64,000 nt of DNA from Nereocystis luetkeana (taxonomy: Eukaryota > Sar > Phaeophyceae > Laminariales > Laminariaceae): the NCBI GenBank assembly GCA_031213475.1, contig JARUPZ010000002.1, positions 17,027,079 to 17,091,078 of the forward strand, given 5' to 3'. Both the position numbers and the translations under genes were made by a program. How positions within the stretch are numbered: the first letter of the stretch is position 1; each line of letters starts with the position of its first letter. Below are positions 1-11,038 of the stretch, piece after piece. A model generated the notes under the pieces. That model saw only the letters and a list, made by a program, of their open reading frames with translations, had not been told where the DNA came from and ran no database searches.

Positions 1-1464
1 GTGCTGGAGGATCTAATCTGTGCCCAGCAATTCTGCAGACACTATAGAGGGCTACCGGCACTATCCAACCTACACTAAAGAGGAACCACTGCAATATACC
101 AGGTAACCGTTAGTATTCGTTGCAAACCCTGTGGGTGTTCGAGGGCATCCGGGATCCAGCTGGTTTAAGATATGCCATTAGATCTAAATATCTGAAATAT
201 CCAAACTCACACAAGATACCGGTGCATTTTAAAGATCTTCACGTACGAATGCTGCTGCAGTTGTACTGTCCACATGATACGTACGAGGACCGTTTTCTCT
301 GCTGCTGTGCGCAGATGAGCTTCGCACACTTATCGTACGTAGCTCTGCAGAGCAAGTGTTTCGTCCGTTACTTTTGAAGCACAGAGAGTAACAAGACAGA
401 CAGGCTCTTACGTAAAAAAAATGTACGAAGGCCCACAGCTCGTCTCTCCCTGCCATATACCATGCTGAATGATTAGTAGATACCGGCACAACAGTACTCG
501 TACAGTAGAAGATATCTATAGGAAACACGATACACGCTCCCGAACGCCCGGCTCGGGCATCAGCCTTCACAGACAGGGTATGCCGGATGGCACAGAATGA
601 GGTACGTGCCAAGTACCGATCGATGCTCTAGATATATCAGGTACGTATATACGTGTACAAGTACAGCAGTAGAGCCTGTGTACGAGTAAAAAGGTTGCTT
701 CGTTTTCAACTACTGTTGTAGAGATACAGCTATTAGTATGATTTCCCCTTACATGCTGAAAATCCACGAAGGTTCCAGAAGGCCATCCCACAGACAAACC
801 ACGATTTCTTAGTATAGGCGAGATGGTACAGGCGAGATGCCAACTTTCCCACCACGAATATGCGTAGCAAGCTCCCGTGCATTTCACGAGGCAGCACGAC
901 ACGCCACACCATCTACAGATGTGTCTACGCCTACATCGTAGAGCTGTGAAGTTTCCTGCCTATCTATAAGGGTCGTCTTTAGCCACACCTAAAACAGTTT
1001 TTGGCAAGTTTTTTAGAAAGTTTCAATTCAAGTCTCGAAATTGCAAGTAAGTCCAAATAGCAAATACCTGGTAGCGTACGTATAAAAAAATCCATAAACT
1101 CGCCAACGAAGGACTGCAGAAGTATCCAAGATGAAATTTGGGAAGAATCTTGCCATTATGGCAAGCCCATTTTTTTCATAAACTTGCCAATTATAATTGA
1201 GCAAAAACACCTTGCTAAATATGTGTCGTTAATAAAAGGGCCTCATCACGACTATCACACAGCAAGAACAACGTTGTTCAAAGCGTTCGTTGGCAATGCA
1301 CTACGAGTACATGTGACGTTTCGCCACAACACTCCTGCCCCGTTTTTGAGCAGGGCAGTGAACTAGCTGAAGCGCTGCGATGCTGGGCTCGTTCGATCAC
1401 CACGGATAATGCGCATGATAGGCTCCGCCGGAATATCTCGAGCAGTGCGACCCCACAGAACGGG
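1..1464. other. No gene recognised; upstream of gene A
   Basis: Mixed-composition DNA in which I see no convincing exon on either strand. It has one TACCAGGTA palindrome (97-105) and one TACAGCAGTA (about 662). The last 100-200 bases before 1465 would hold the gene A promoter, but no clear TATA box is visible. Confidence 0.5.
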
Positions 1465-2712
1465 ATGAACGGTGATGATCTGGCAACGCCCGTCGCGATG
1501 CGTTCGCCTCTCGCCTTAAATGATGCACAATCAGAGAAACAATTACCCTTCTATCTGTCTCCGCCGGTTAGCGGCTTATCACCATCTGAGGTTTGGCTTG
1601 AGAAGCTGGCCGACGAGCGCCGTAAGTGGATGATCGCTTTGTATCGCGCCGGAAACTACAACCGTCCCGTCGACAAGCGCCTCCAATTAGCTCAGGAACC
1701 CAGTTCGATGGGACCCAGTTCAACGCAACGGATCATCGTGCAGGCTGCTGACTTTTGTCGTCGTTGCGGCTCGATCGTGGATGTTGGGCTGGAAAGCATT
1801 GCTACTGCAGGGGAGGGCGCGTTTGTTACCGAGCACCGCAATGGATGCTCCTCGTGCGAGAACGAGCAGCACAACAGGCGCGCGATCAACAGCAGCAGCA
1901 CGGAAGCACCGCGTTTCTGCCGGAAGGGCAGCCTTCACCACTGCCACGTTTACCGCAGCAAGCAGTTAGGGCAGGCGAACGCATACGCGAATCCCGCCAC
2001 TCCTCTTCGACCGCGGCTATCAAGCGATCAGTCGAGAAGATCGTCAGACGCCTCCCTGAACGACGGTCACAGCCTATCTTCTGCACCACCAACAACAACA
2101 ACAACAACAACCACAACAACAGGTCGGAGTCGCACCTCGTCGCACAAATACCGCCAACAAGAGCGTCGCCGGGCATCCGCACCACCGCCATCAGCCGTCG
2201 CCGATTCGCGTCCGACAACGTGTGAAGGGTTCCGGACTGGTTCCGCCACGCAGTTGCGTACACCATCCGGAGCTGGTGGTGCCACACGGCTGCGAGGGGG
2301 GAGTGAACCCAATCGGCGCCAGTCAGCATCGCAGGAGGGGCCGATCGGCTTCCCTCTGGAGCACGGCTTATGTCCCCGTGAAACTCCTGGTCGTTGGAGT
2401 AAACCACCGCGAAGCTTCCAAACGTTGCTTACCGCAGACAACTCCGAGCGCGCCCGGGGGGAAGGAATGCCCGGAAAAACATCGAGGAAGCAGGCAAACG
2501 CAGAAGCAGTCGGCAATAGTTCAATCACAGGCTCGGGTCGGGCTTCAACGAACGAAGTTGCTGTGTCGCCGGGGGATGGAGGCTTGCCCCCGGTCGGTGG
2601 AAACTGGGCAAAAGAAATCAGAAGAAAGGACGAGCAGATACGGGTACTGAAGCAGAGGCTAGCGTCACTACGGCTAGCTGAACAACCCGTCGCAGAGATG
2701 GTTGATCTACGG
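1465..2712 (+). CDS. Gene A, first long exon: low-complexity protein with C-terminal coiled coil
   Basis: An open frame of 416 codons starts at an ATG and ends at a good donor, CGG|GTGAGT, in phase 0. The first 60 residues are moderately ordered (a segment with SEVWLEKLADERRKW). Then comes a long Ser/Thr/Arg/Pro-rich region with a run of about ten Thr encoded by ACA repeats near 2090-2120. The last 30 residues (WAKEIRRKDEQIRVLKQRL) have a heptad-like pattern and predict a short coiled coil. I recognise no family. The intron may end near 2820, where a short in-frame tail would stop, or the gene may continue into the exons at 3675 and 4907. Other strands and frames here are open too, because the sequence is repeat-rich, but only this frame has both an ATG and a matching splice site. 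Confidence 0.55.
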
Positions 2713-3390
2713 GTGAGTACACGTCCAATATCTGGATAGATTTTGCCAGATGAATGTAAGAGGCCGTGCACCCTCACCGCACTAAACCGCTCCCTTCTTG
2801 CTGTAATGGGAAATTGGCCAGCAGCACCACCTGCAGCACCGCTAGCAGCACCACCAGCAGCACCACCAGCAGCACTACAGTGGCATCAGGGTTGGTAGAG
2901 AGGTCTCAACCCATCGTTTTTTCCCCGTAAAAAATCCGGCTGGCTATATATAACCTCGTTGCTGAATCGTGCCTCTTCGGTGTGACGGGTCGCGTGTGAC
3001 GTGGCGTAGCCTCGTTCGGGGCTTTTCTGTCCCTAAGAAAAAGTCGCCACCTATTAATAGTAACTGCTTTCATTTCAAAGTGTCGACCAAAAGAGTTGCG
3101 TCTGGGTGAGGAGATGCCACAGACGAAGAGAGAGGCCTCGCGACCTACGAGGACGCCGATTGCCGCCACGGGGGTGCTAGACCCGGGGCCTATACAACGT
3201 CAACGCCGAATAGTTCCTGTTCTGGGCCGGCTTGGTCCGTTCGCAAGGAAAACGCCTGACACGCCCTCACCACCAAATATATTAGAACAACGACAGTTTT
3301 TTGGTGTCGTCAAATCACGCCTTTAGAACTACACTAAAACTATTGTAGTACAGGAGGGCTCTTACTGCTGTAGTACATTAGGGGTCTTTA

Positions 3391-3594
3391 CAGGGTCATG
3401 ACCCGACCCGCGGGTCAGGACAGAATGTTTTTTGAAACCGCACAGGTCGTCGAGGGGCGGGTCTGGTCAGGAGCTTTTTTAAAGTCTCACGGGTCGAGGG
3501 TAGGGTCACCCCTTTTACCCTACACCCGGCCCGACCCGACTCGACCTGGCTCGCGAGGTTTGACACGACTCGCGAACAGCCCTGTAAACTGCCG
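3391..3594. mobile_element. hAT-like miniature element, GGGTC-rich (copy 1)
   Basis: About 204 bp bounded by CAGGGTCATGACCCG and CGCGAACAGCCCTG, that is, inverted CAGGG/CCCTG ends with repeated GGGTC inside. A second copy lies in the opposite orientation at 15794-15977. CAGGG-type inverted ends are typical of hAT non-autonomous elements. No clean 8-bp target duplication is visible here. Confidence 0.5.
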
Positions 3595-3674
3595 TCTCCT
3601 GAATTATTTGCTCCCCACACGGATGACTCGCCCACGTTCCCTTGGTTACGAGCGTTCGGCCTTCGCAACCGAAG

Positions 3675-4028
3675 GGAGCCAACAAACAAAGCCCAGAGGT
3701 AATCGACACCCTCACTATGGACGGTGACGTGTCAGCCGAAAAAGAGCGACCTCTGGAAAAGCAGGACCGCCACGTCTCAAACAACCGCTCCTATCACACC
3801 GAAGAGCAGGCGGGGGGGGGGGAGAAGAAGAAGGAGGAGGACGAGGAGGAGGGAGAGGAGGAGGGGGAGGAGCGGAAGTGGGAGAGCGGGAACGCGCACA
3901 CAAACGCCGAAGCACTCCGGCTCATAAGAACTTTCGAGCCGCCGGACATATTTCGCGCCGGCCTCGAGGGACTACCCGATGGGAAAAGCCTCTCGCCTGC
4001 GGTTGCGAAACGCCGCTTTTCTCGAAAG
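3675..4028 (+). CDS. Gene A, candidate internal exon, Glu/Lys-rich
   Basis: The open frame ends at CGAAAG|GTAACA in phase 0, matching the phase of the previous exon. The middle is a purine-rich run coding for about 30 Glu, Lys and Gly residues; it is followed by an ordinary-looking stretch (RTFEPPDIFRAGLEGLPDG). The acceptor is uncertain: AAG at 3674 would keep phase 0, and other AGs lie within 60 bp. The family is unknown. The acidic run also reads as a Pro/Ser-rich frame on the other strand, so the exon rests on the flanks and the splice phase. Confidence 0.35.
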
Positions 4029-4906
4029 GTAACATCGCGGTGGAACGTGTCGGACAGGAGCTTCAGACACGCGATTGTGACTGAAACCACCCAAACATGT
4101 CATACATGTATATATATTTATATTTTCATCCATTTTTTTCGAAATTGAGTAGTTATTGAACCCGTTCCCACTCGCCCAATCTCTACTTACACATATTGAT
4201 GTTGTTTCAATAATAATATATACTAAATACCTACTGTATACATCGGATACTGGTATATATTACCACTCTAGGCTTAAGTATAAGGAACGCTTGGTCTTCA
4301 CATTAATGTCTAAACGGTACTTATATTTCAGAACAGAGTGATATCAGATATACCAACACATACACCAGGTATACATGCACGATATCATAGTATAATCGAG
4401 CTTGAGCGATCACTCGCAGCGTTAATACAAATTCTGGGGGTTGAAAGCCGAAAACGGGGAAGACCACAAAAAAAACAACGACCGTATCGGCCACACGCGT
4501 GTATATGTAGCAACTCGGCACTTCCGGGTGGGAGGGTGATCTGTTTATACAGCACCGGAACAACGCTGTAAGGAGTTAGGAGTCGCACGACACGACACGC
4601 TCGTAACGCATGGTATTGCTCGAACTATAGGTCGATCACCCTTACATGGACGGTCAGGTGAGCTCGTCCTCTTGCAAATGTTTCGGGTCGTTTTCGTTGT
4701 GCGCCTGGGTGACAAAAGGAAAGGGTAAACCGGGACCAGCCGACACGGCGTGCTACGCTTCTGCTCCTTCGTGTTGATGGCGATTTCCGATTGTAGGAGT
4801 CGCCTCGTCTTAAATTTTCGCCGTCCGACCACACAGTGCTGTTGCCAGCTACACCCTCTGCCTCACCCCGTACCACCCTTCAACTAACCGAATGGGTATA
4901 TAATAG
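4029..4906. other. Intergenic or intronic stretch; a dispersed repeat fragment
   Basis: If the gene A model is right this is its second intron. A segment near 4265-4340 (TATAAGGAACGCTT ... TCTAAACGG) recurs, diverged, near 55215-55285 and 58525-58590, so it is a dispersed repeat. No exon seen otherwise. Confidence 0.4.
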
Positions 4907-5152
4907 GATTTGATGCGCGGGTCGTTGGACCCCGATGATGCCGCGGCCGAGGAGCCGGAAAGCACAAGCTGCACAGCTTTTTACGCGGCCGTAAGGCGAT
5001 CGGGGTCCAACGGGAGGGAACCTTTGAAGAAACCGGTAATACGCGCAGGAATGACCACGGGGCTATATCTTGGTGTGCAACCGCCGACAGCCGTTTCAGG
5101 CCCACGCGTGGACCCTCCCCTCTCCGATGGAATCCCTGCCGTGGTGAGATAA
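4907..5152 (+). CDS. Gene A, candidate terminal exon
   Basis: Open from an acceptor at 4905-4906 to a TAA stop. The acceptor has a C/T-rich tract and a branch-like CTAAC about 20 bases upstream. Phase is 0, as for the two preceding gene A exons. The peptide begins DLMRGSLDPDDAAAEEPES and ends PPLSDGIPAVVR. A GTGAGA donor just before the stop (5144) and a GTAATA at 5035 are alternatives. It could instead be the first exon of another gene: an ATG lies six bases in, and GGGTATATAATAG just upstream resembles a TATA box. No family recognised. Confidence 0.35.
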   Translation, partial: DLMRGSLDPDDAAAEEPESTSCTAFYAAVRRSGSNGREPLKKPVIRAGMTTGLYLGVQPPTAVSGPRVDPPLSDGIPAVVR

Positions 5153-6340
5153 CGGGGCATATCAGACCCAAGAAAATAATATTAAGTAAAGAAGTAGATA
5201 CGAGTAGAGAAAGGAGTTGTATAGAGTTCGTGCGTAGGTTTTCCCCTTTTTAGGCTGGTTCCCCTTTGTTTTCTTCCTTTTTCCGGGGGATGTTTATGAG
5301 TTATAAACTTTGAAGCTACTGTAGTCCAACAGGCTATTGTAAATCCAATAGTCTACTGTAGGCCAATAGGTTTGTTTTTTGTTGTTATTTCCCTTGGTTT
5401 TCTTCTTTCGGGGAACCACTGTTTACGAGTGGTCAACGTGGAAGCTCATGCCGCACATTATAACAAATTTTGTCGGGTGGCAAACGCAAACGCAATCACA
5501 ATGAAAGCAGTAAAATGGTCATTATTTTTATGTAGTTATTTCACCCCCGACTAAACGGGCACCACTCTGGCCATAAATATAAGGTACGTTTGATATTGAG
5601 ATGAGAGCCCAAACAGGGATGGCATTCCCGGAAGAGGCCAACGTGATACCAATATGACAGTGCATACCAGGTAGATACGGCTGTGGTGTGATACCAACGT
5701 GCTCTGATACCAACCATGGTGTGCGTTTTTGGAGGGGCGTTTTAGTAATCGGGGTTCGATGATAGTGAGGCTTGCTTCTATTCGCCGCCAGACGGGAAAT
5801 TGGCAAGAATTTCACAGCACGTGTGAGGGGTGGGTGGCAACGCGGGAATGATAAGGTTGGCGCTCTCCGCCTGTAGCGATGGGACACCTTGGCGGAAAAC
5901 GCATATACTATTACAACGAAACATTGTCAAGGTTGATACTCTTAGTGGGAGGACACCCTAACGTAGAGCGGGAATGCTATCCGGTTGTTTCTTGCCCTCG
6001 TGAGGTTCGCGCCGTTTTGTTTTTTTGTTTTTGTCATTCTGAGAGCCACCTACACGTACACCGGAAATACGTTTAACCGCAACCAAGTCCAGCAGTCTTG
6101 ATGTGCCCTGTTTCTGCACCAGGTCCACACCCAAAACCTGCGCTGTGGCGGTCACACCCAGCAGCTCTAGGGTGGAGGATCACTTGAAACATTATCTATC
6201 TCTGCTTACAATGATAAAAATCCCTCCTCCAAAAATGAAGTGCGTCCTCGGCCGCGTCGGAGCCCCCACCCGCCGGTGTCCAAGTGCCGGCGCAAGGGCT
6301 ACGCGCCGTCGAGAGGCCAACCGACGACAGCGCAACTCCC
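5153..6340. other. No gene recognised; repeat fragment shared with 48.1 kb
   Basis: Bases about 5562-5650 (ATATAAGGTACGTTTGATATT ... ATTCCCGGAAGAGGC) recur with a few changes at about 48108-48190, marking an unclassified dispersed repeat. The rest is non-coding as far as I can tell. Confidence 0.4.
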
Positions 6341-6547
6341 AGGAAGAACACCATGGCTGAGCTAGCTGGGATGGGGAAGCTGACCAAAATGAAGACCGCG
6401 CGCTCCCCACGTCGCCCGGAGAATGGGTTCGCTGCTGATTCGGTACTTCTAACTCGTGCGCGCGCCCCCCCCCCCCCCCCCTCTCCTGCCCGTCCGCTCG
6501 CCGGACCCAGCTCAAGTTCGTGAATTTTCTAAGGAAAAACGCGTATT

Positions 6548-7255
6548 GTGATTAAAGGGGGGGGGGGGGTAACGATGACCCCGGAGATGACCCCGGACGG
6601 AGGCGTTTCGGCAACGGGTGCAAGAACTGCTGTAGATGTTTGGACACTGCAGGAGTCGATGCCGGCGTTGTCCCCGGGTCTGGATGACCGTGGCGCCCAT
6701 CACAATCGAGAGTTCAGTGATGCAACGACGCGTGTGGATTGGTATTGCTTTCAAATACGACTGCAAGCTGCTCGGCGCATGGTCAAGCCCCCCAGGACAG
6801 CACCAGTGCATATCGCTGGAAACCATCTCGTTTTTTTACGACAACTGTCCGGGGGGAAGTTTAGGTTGCCGGCGAAAAAGTGCGAAGGACGTGTTGATCG
6901 AGCGATCGGGTGGCCAAGGCCAACGCAACGTGGGGGGTTCCTTGTTATTTCTCCTGATATTTACGCCGCTAGTACCACCCCCCCCCCCCCCCCCCCCCCC
7001 CCCGACCCTTGCTCCTGGACGAGGGCAAGGCAGGAGGTAGGCGGAGTCGCGAAGAAACTTCCCGGAATGATGGGGGGGCACGCAAGCCGGTGGAGAATGA
7101 GGGGCATGATGGTTGAGGTATCGCAGCCAGAAAGAAGGCGCGACAGGAACGACTTATTTTGTTGTTGTTATTGTTGTCGTTGTTGTTGTTGTTGGTGGTG
7201 GTGGTGGTGGTGTTGTTGTTGTCAGGTCCAGCAGCGCAACGGTCGCAGAAATTAA
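6548..7255 (+). CDS. Long ORF, doubtful
   Basis: A 235-codon frame whose first 130 codons look protein-like, then a Pro run from a poly(C) tract (about 6970-7003) and Cys/Trp runs from TTG and GGT repeats. Overlapping frames on both strands are also open. There is no recognisable domain and no clear splice context. A shorter ORF at 7330-7596 with a good start context (CGCCATGGGC at 7376) is equally uncertain. Confidence 0.12.
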   Translation: MIKGGGGVTMTPEMTPDGGVSATGARTAVDVWTLQESMPALSPGLDDRGAHHNREFSDATTRVDWYCFQIRLQAARRMVKPPRTAPVHIAGNHLVFLRQLSGGKFRLPAKKCEGRVDRAIGWPRPTQRGGFLVISPDIYAASTTPPPPPPPPDPCSWTRARQEVGGVAKKLPGMMGGHASRWRMRGMMVEVSQPERRRDRNDLFCCCYCCRCCCCWWWWWWCCCCQVQQRNGRRN

Positions 7256-8319
7256 ATTGTTGCAAATGCAGCGGTCACCGCCCGTCCGCCCCCAACGCCG
7301 CCCAACTTTCGGGTCGAATTTAAGCGGACGTGCGGCGTGGGGAGGAAGGAACACGAAGGCGTGAACAAAGACGCGCCATGGGCTTAGGAAAGCGACCCGT
7401 GGTCAAGGTCAGAACGAACGAGAAGCATAGGGTGGTGGTTGAGCTCGCGGCTGCGCCAAAGGAGTTTGGGGGGGGGGGGGGTAGATGCACCGCGAAACCG
7501 TTATCGCCCACGTTCAACACTACTGTACTACTACTGCCGCCCAGGTGTTTTTTGGCGGAAACTCGTGAGCAGGGTAAAAGGCGAGCGAAGTCCTAAAGAG
7601 GGCTTCTGGAGGGGGCAAATTTAGGACATGAGGCATGTACTACTCATGGAGCAGCCCGCATAGCAAGACGAAGCAGGGCGAGAATGGAGCGCAGGGGGCG
7701 GGGGCGAAGAGCGGTTCACGGGTTTGACTAAAAAAAACAACATATTTTTGAGCAGGCTTGCGCAACGCTTGTTGTTTGTTTGCGCTACTGTAGGTCAGGC
7801 AATACTCGTGTTTCTCGGCGAACGAATGTTGACAGCCTCCAAGCCATGTGGAGTATATACCAGTACAAAATTATGTAGTGCTGTAAACTGCCGTGTATGC
7901 ATAAATATATGTATCTGCTCGCTTTGCCGATCTTCATGATTCAACAGAAATGCCTTCGGTGTGGTGGCGATTTCACGACCACCCTGATGAACGAACAATC
8001 CCTCAATCATCTCCTATCTCCTACGAGTATGATCCACTCGTAGGTACACATGATGCAGTGAGGATGATCTGATCTCCCTCCCGCCGCTGCAATCTTATTC
8101 ATACCATACTTGTAGAGTACGGTACATAACGTACATGTGAGTTTCGAGCAATGTTTTGATCCCACAGTTTTTTTTTTTTGTTCTATTTTCATTTTTTTCT
8201 TCGTATATTTGATCAGGCCGAACTACTGCTTGCTGCTGTTGTACATGCATGCGTCTGATACAAACAAAAGACGTGATCATCATGCTATCTGCAGCATTAC
8301 CGCTCAATTCACACGCAAG

Positions 8320-8532
8320 ATAACCCCCCCCCCCCCCCCATGCACGCCCAATTGTTGGAGGTGTCTCTATTAGGAGTAGGAACGGTGCTCCGTCTCGAAA
8401 GGGATGCGTGGTCAATGGTCAAATGACTAAGGCAAGCAACAAATGAGTACGCCCCCCCCCCCCCCCACCCCCCCATGCATGAGATCGAGTGCATCTCTCC
8501 TATCGAGTACCCCCCCCCCCCCCCCCCCCCCC
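8320..8532. repeat. R3 repeat with poly(C) tracts
   Basis: Three poly(C) tracts (about 8323-8339, 8451-8466, 8511-8532) frame a sequence containing GAGATCGAGTGCATCTC and TATCGAGTAC. The middle (AAGGGATGCGTGGTCAATGG) is the reverse complement of a segment at about 58150-58215. This is one of about ten R3 members in the window, all ending in GAGTAC next to a C tract, or GTACTC next to a G tract. Confidence 0.55.
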
Positions 8533-8580
8533 GCTGTCATAACTTTCAGAGCCGGTATTCTAAAAAAAAAACACGTCTCA

Positions 8581-8663
8581 GCCCTTTTAGAACTGCAGTC
8601 CCGTTTTCGCTTTCGGGACAAACCACCCAATATTCCAAGTACTCTGTACCCAAAAAGGGTCAA
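8581..8663. mobile_element. MITE2, degenerate copy
   Basis: GCCCTTTTAGAACTGCAGTC at the left and CAAAAAGGGTC at the right, with the GGGACAAACCAC core between. The right arm is eroded. Confidence 0.5.
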
Positions 8664-8925
8664 GGGAGGCAGCACACCCCACAAAAATGGCGGCTTTGGC
8701 GGCTTTTTGGGAATATCTCGTCATAATCTCCGCGGTAAACATACAGCAGTAGACTACGCGTCGCAAGGTGTTTGTATGCGCTCACTCCCCGTCGTCGGAA
8801 AAAAAAAAAACGACAGAGAAATTCGTCGCAGGGGGGGGGGGTGTTATCTTATCATCACAGGGGGTGTGTTGTCTCACCACCCGGTGTGATAAGATACGGG
8901 GGCACGTTCCGCACCGGGACAATAC

Positions 8926-9026
8926 TTAACCCTTTTAGCACTGCAGTACCGTTTTGGGGGCGAGGTACGTAGGACTTGAGTGGTTTGTCCCCAAAACGGG
9001 ACTGCTTGTAGTCGTACGAACGGGTT
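8926..9026. mobile_element. MITE2 copy with left TTAA flank
   Basis: TTAACCCTTTTAGCACTGCA at the left; the right arm (TTTGTCCCCAAAACGGGACT) is well kept. The right end has decayed to CGGGTTGA. Confidence 0.6.
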
Positions 9027-9261
9027 GATTGATTAAGCCGGCGGGCCCCCCTCTAGCGCTGGGAGCGAGAATCTCAGGGTCTCTCCAGGAAATGCGTCTC
9101 TTGAAGATCGGTTGGCGGGTTAGTGGTGGGTTGAATGAACTCTTGCGGGATGAAACACCGGCGTGCGTCCGTTGCCCGTATGATACGACATACCAAGGTA
9201 CGGCGTATACAGGTGCGTACTGCGTAGCGGGCCGAAAGAAATGTGCGATGTTTCTGGAACT

Positions 9262-9345
9262 TGTTGTTGTTGTTGTTGTCGCTCATGTTAGCTACAAGGT
9301 ACGAAGCAATGTTCAAAATATTGAGTTCGTGGGCACAGGACAGAC
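9262..9345 (-). mobile_element. R2 retroelement 3'-end fragment
   Basis: Read on the minus strand it ends in an AAC-type tail (GTTGTTGTTGTTGTTG on plus). The body contains GGAGCCTGTC and a GTGNCCACGNACTC block, as in the other R2 copies. Short 3' fragments with a simple-repeat tail suggest non-LTR retrotransposition. Confidence 0.4.
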
Positions 9346-9607
9346 AGGCTCCAAAAACTTGACAGGATGTGGATCACGTGAGGGGTGGAGTGTAAACAAA
9401 CGCTGGGCGATAAAGCTTCTTCCGTACTGGTATGTATGAATATATGAAATTATCTCGACGAGAGCTTTCCAAAGCCCCACCTTTTTTCGTTTGTATTCCC
9501 CCCTTATACGATGTAAAGGCATGTTTTTTGAGAGAAAAATCGGATCAGAAATTCGTGCCAGGAGGGTGTGGTATTTGTTATCTCGCGGGTTATATTTATA
9601 TACATAC

Positions 9608-10020
9608 ATACCCCCGGTGGCTTTAGTAGGTGGTCCGCGTGCCCTTTTAGAACCCCAGTCCCGTTTTGGGGACAGACTACTTATAATTTGAGTCATTTGT
9701 CCCCACATATGGGACTGCGGTGCTAAACGGGTTGCAATCTCGTGGGTTCAAGTCTCGAACCGAGTGTCATGCTCGTAGGGACTATTTGTTGCATAAAAAA
9801 TCGATAAGCGGAAAGCGCGAGAGCGCGAGTTAGCTGCATTCGATGATAATCGACGAGCACAGTGGGAATGCTAAACCCTATGCACGACAAAAAAGAAAGG
9901 CACGTATCGGGGGGGAGAAGGGACGACTCCTGTGACCACGCGGCTTGTCCACAAGATCGCTGAGGGGGAAAACCTCCTATTAGTACGAGCTTGGCTGAAG
10001 AGTAAAAGTGATACCAGGTA
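9608..10020 (+). mobile_element. SINE2 (tRNA-derived), interrupted by MITE2
   Basis: The head has an A-box-like GGTGGCTTTAGTAGGTGG and a B-box GGGTTCAAGTCTC. The body matches the minus-strand copy at 24584-24919 through CGAGCTTGGCTG and AGTAAAAGTGAT. A MITE2 (9641-9734) sits inside the tRNA-like head and a MITE1 abuts the 3' end. The A-rich tail is missing here. Confidence 0.7.
9641..9734. mobile_element. MITE2 nested in SINE2
   Basis: CCCTTTTAGAACCCCAGTCC at the left, CACATATGGGACTGCGGTGC and AACGGGTTG at the right. It separates CGCGTG from AATCTCGTGGGTTCAAG; in the other SINE2 copy these are only about 15 bp apart. Insertion therefore followed SINE2 amplification. Confidence 0.75.
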
Positions 10021-10021
10021 C

Positions 10022-10137
10022 TATTACGGGGGACCATAGTTAATAGGACCTATGGTGTACATAAAAACCTACCAGGTATATATTTAACCATTTTTACTAA
10101 AAATATTTGGTCCTATTAACTATGGTCCCCCGTAATA
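10022..10137 (+). mobile_element. MITE1 copy a, carrying an internal TACCAGGTA
   Basis: Terminal inverted repeats TATTACGGGGGACCATAGTT / AACTATGGTCCCCCGTAATA enclose the common AT-rich core. The flanking TA on both sides fits a TA target duplication. Unlike its siblings it has 7 extra bases in the core, turning CCTATATATT into CCTACCAGGTATATATT. Confidence 0.88.
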
Positions 10138-10842
10138 GGTACCTGGTATATAATTAAGAAGAAAAAAACGCAGCCCCCCCCCCCCCGCGTCGTCGAGCGA
10201 AAAAAAAAAAAAAAAAATGAAATTCGTCCGAGGGTAGCAAGGAGAGTAGAGAGGAGAGGTGCATATATCATGGGCGTTATACGTACGGTTACCGTACGTG
10301 TTGGTCTGGTATTATTGCTGCTGTACATCCTATACGATGCTGTACGTACGTGCTGACCGTCATCTGGAATTTGGAGAGAAGGTTGTTGGAGACCACGGGA
10401 CCACACACAACAACGTAACGTACGTACCTGGTGCGTATACATTTTGTATGCGTATGTATATCGTACAGACGCGCGCAGACGGAAATTGGAGATCGAGGCG
10501 ACGGCTGAAGGGGCCACCCGCTATTATCGTCATGGGGAATAAATAACCCCCGCAATTATCAGGGGCGTGGGGTATCATAGCTGTCCTGCACCTTTTTGTG
10601 CCAGACAGCCCAGGAAGAGATAGATGGCGATCGTTTATATTCGTGTGGTAGTAAGGTTCGATTGCTCCTTTTTCACAGCATATATATGCATGCGTGGGAG
10701 TCTTCATTCTGACAGCACTTCAGATAGCAGGCAGGTGTGCTCCTCTCTTCCTTGTGTTCACGACTACCGTGCGTTTCGTACGGTGCAGACAGCACTCCAG
10801 ACAACAGCCGCTGTAGCCAGCAGCCACAACTTGCTCTAGTGG

Positions 10843-10970
10843 TGTGTGTGTTCTTCACATTAAACCGTTATTCTTACCCGTCGACATCCAGCACAACAAC
10901 CAGTGTCCGTGCCGATTCTTCAATCCTAGAAGAGATACAAGTTCTGTTGTCACAAAGCTACGCCACAGAG
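10843..10970 (-). mobile_element. R1 LINE-end fragment, filled site
   Basis: Read on minus, it ends GGTTTAATGTGAAGAACACACA, the fixed R1 3' end with a CA tail. Copy B of the host duplication reads straight through (AGTGG then TGGGAACG), so the inserted piece is exactly delimited. The other end is a variable truncation, as expected for target-primed reverse transcription. Confidence 0.75.
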
Positions 10971-11023
10971 TGGGAACGGGGGAATTCTATGTGGTAGTTG
11001 AGAGGATATACCCGTGGCCATGT

Positions 11024-11038
11024 TATTAATACCTGGTA
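11024..11038. repeat. Double TA micro-insertion
   Basis: TATTAATACCTGGTA occupies the place of a single TA at 12298-12299 in copy B; flanks GGCCATGT and GTTCA are shared. It reads as TA, TTAA, TA, CCTGG, TA. Confidence 0.7.
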
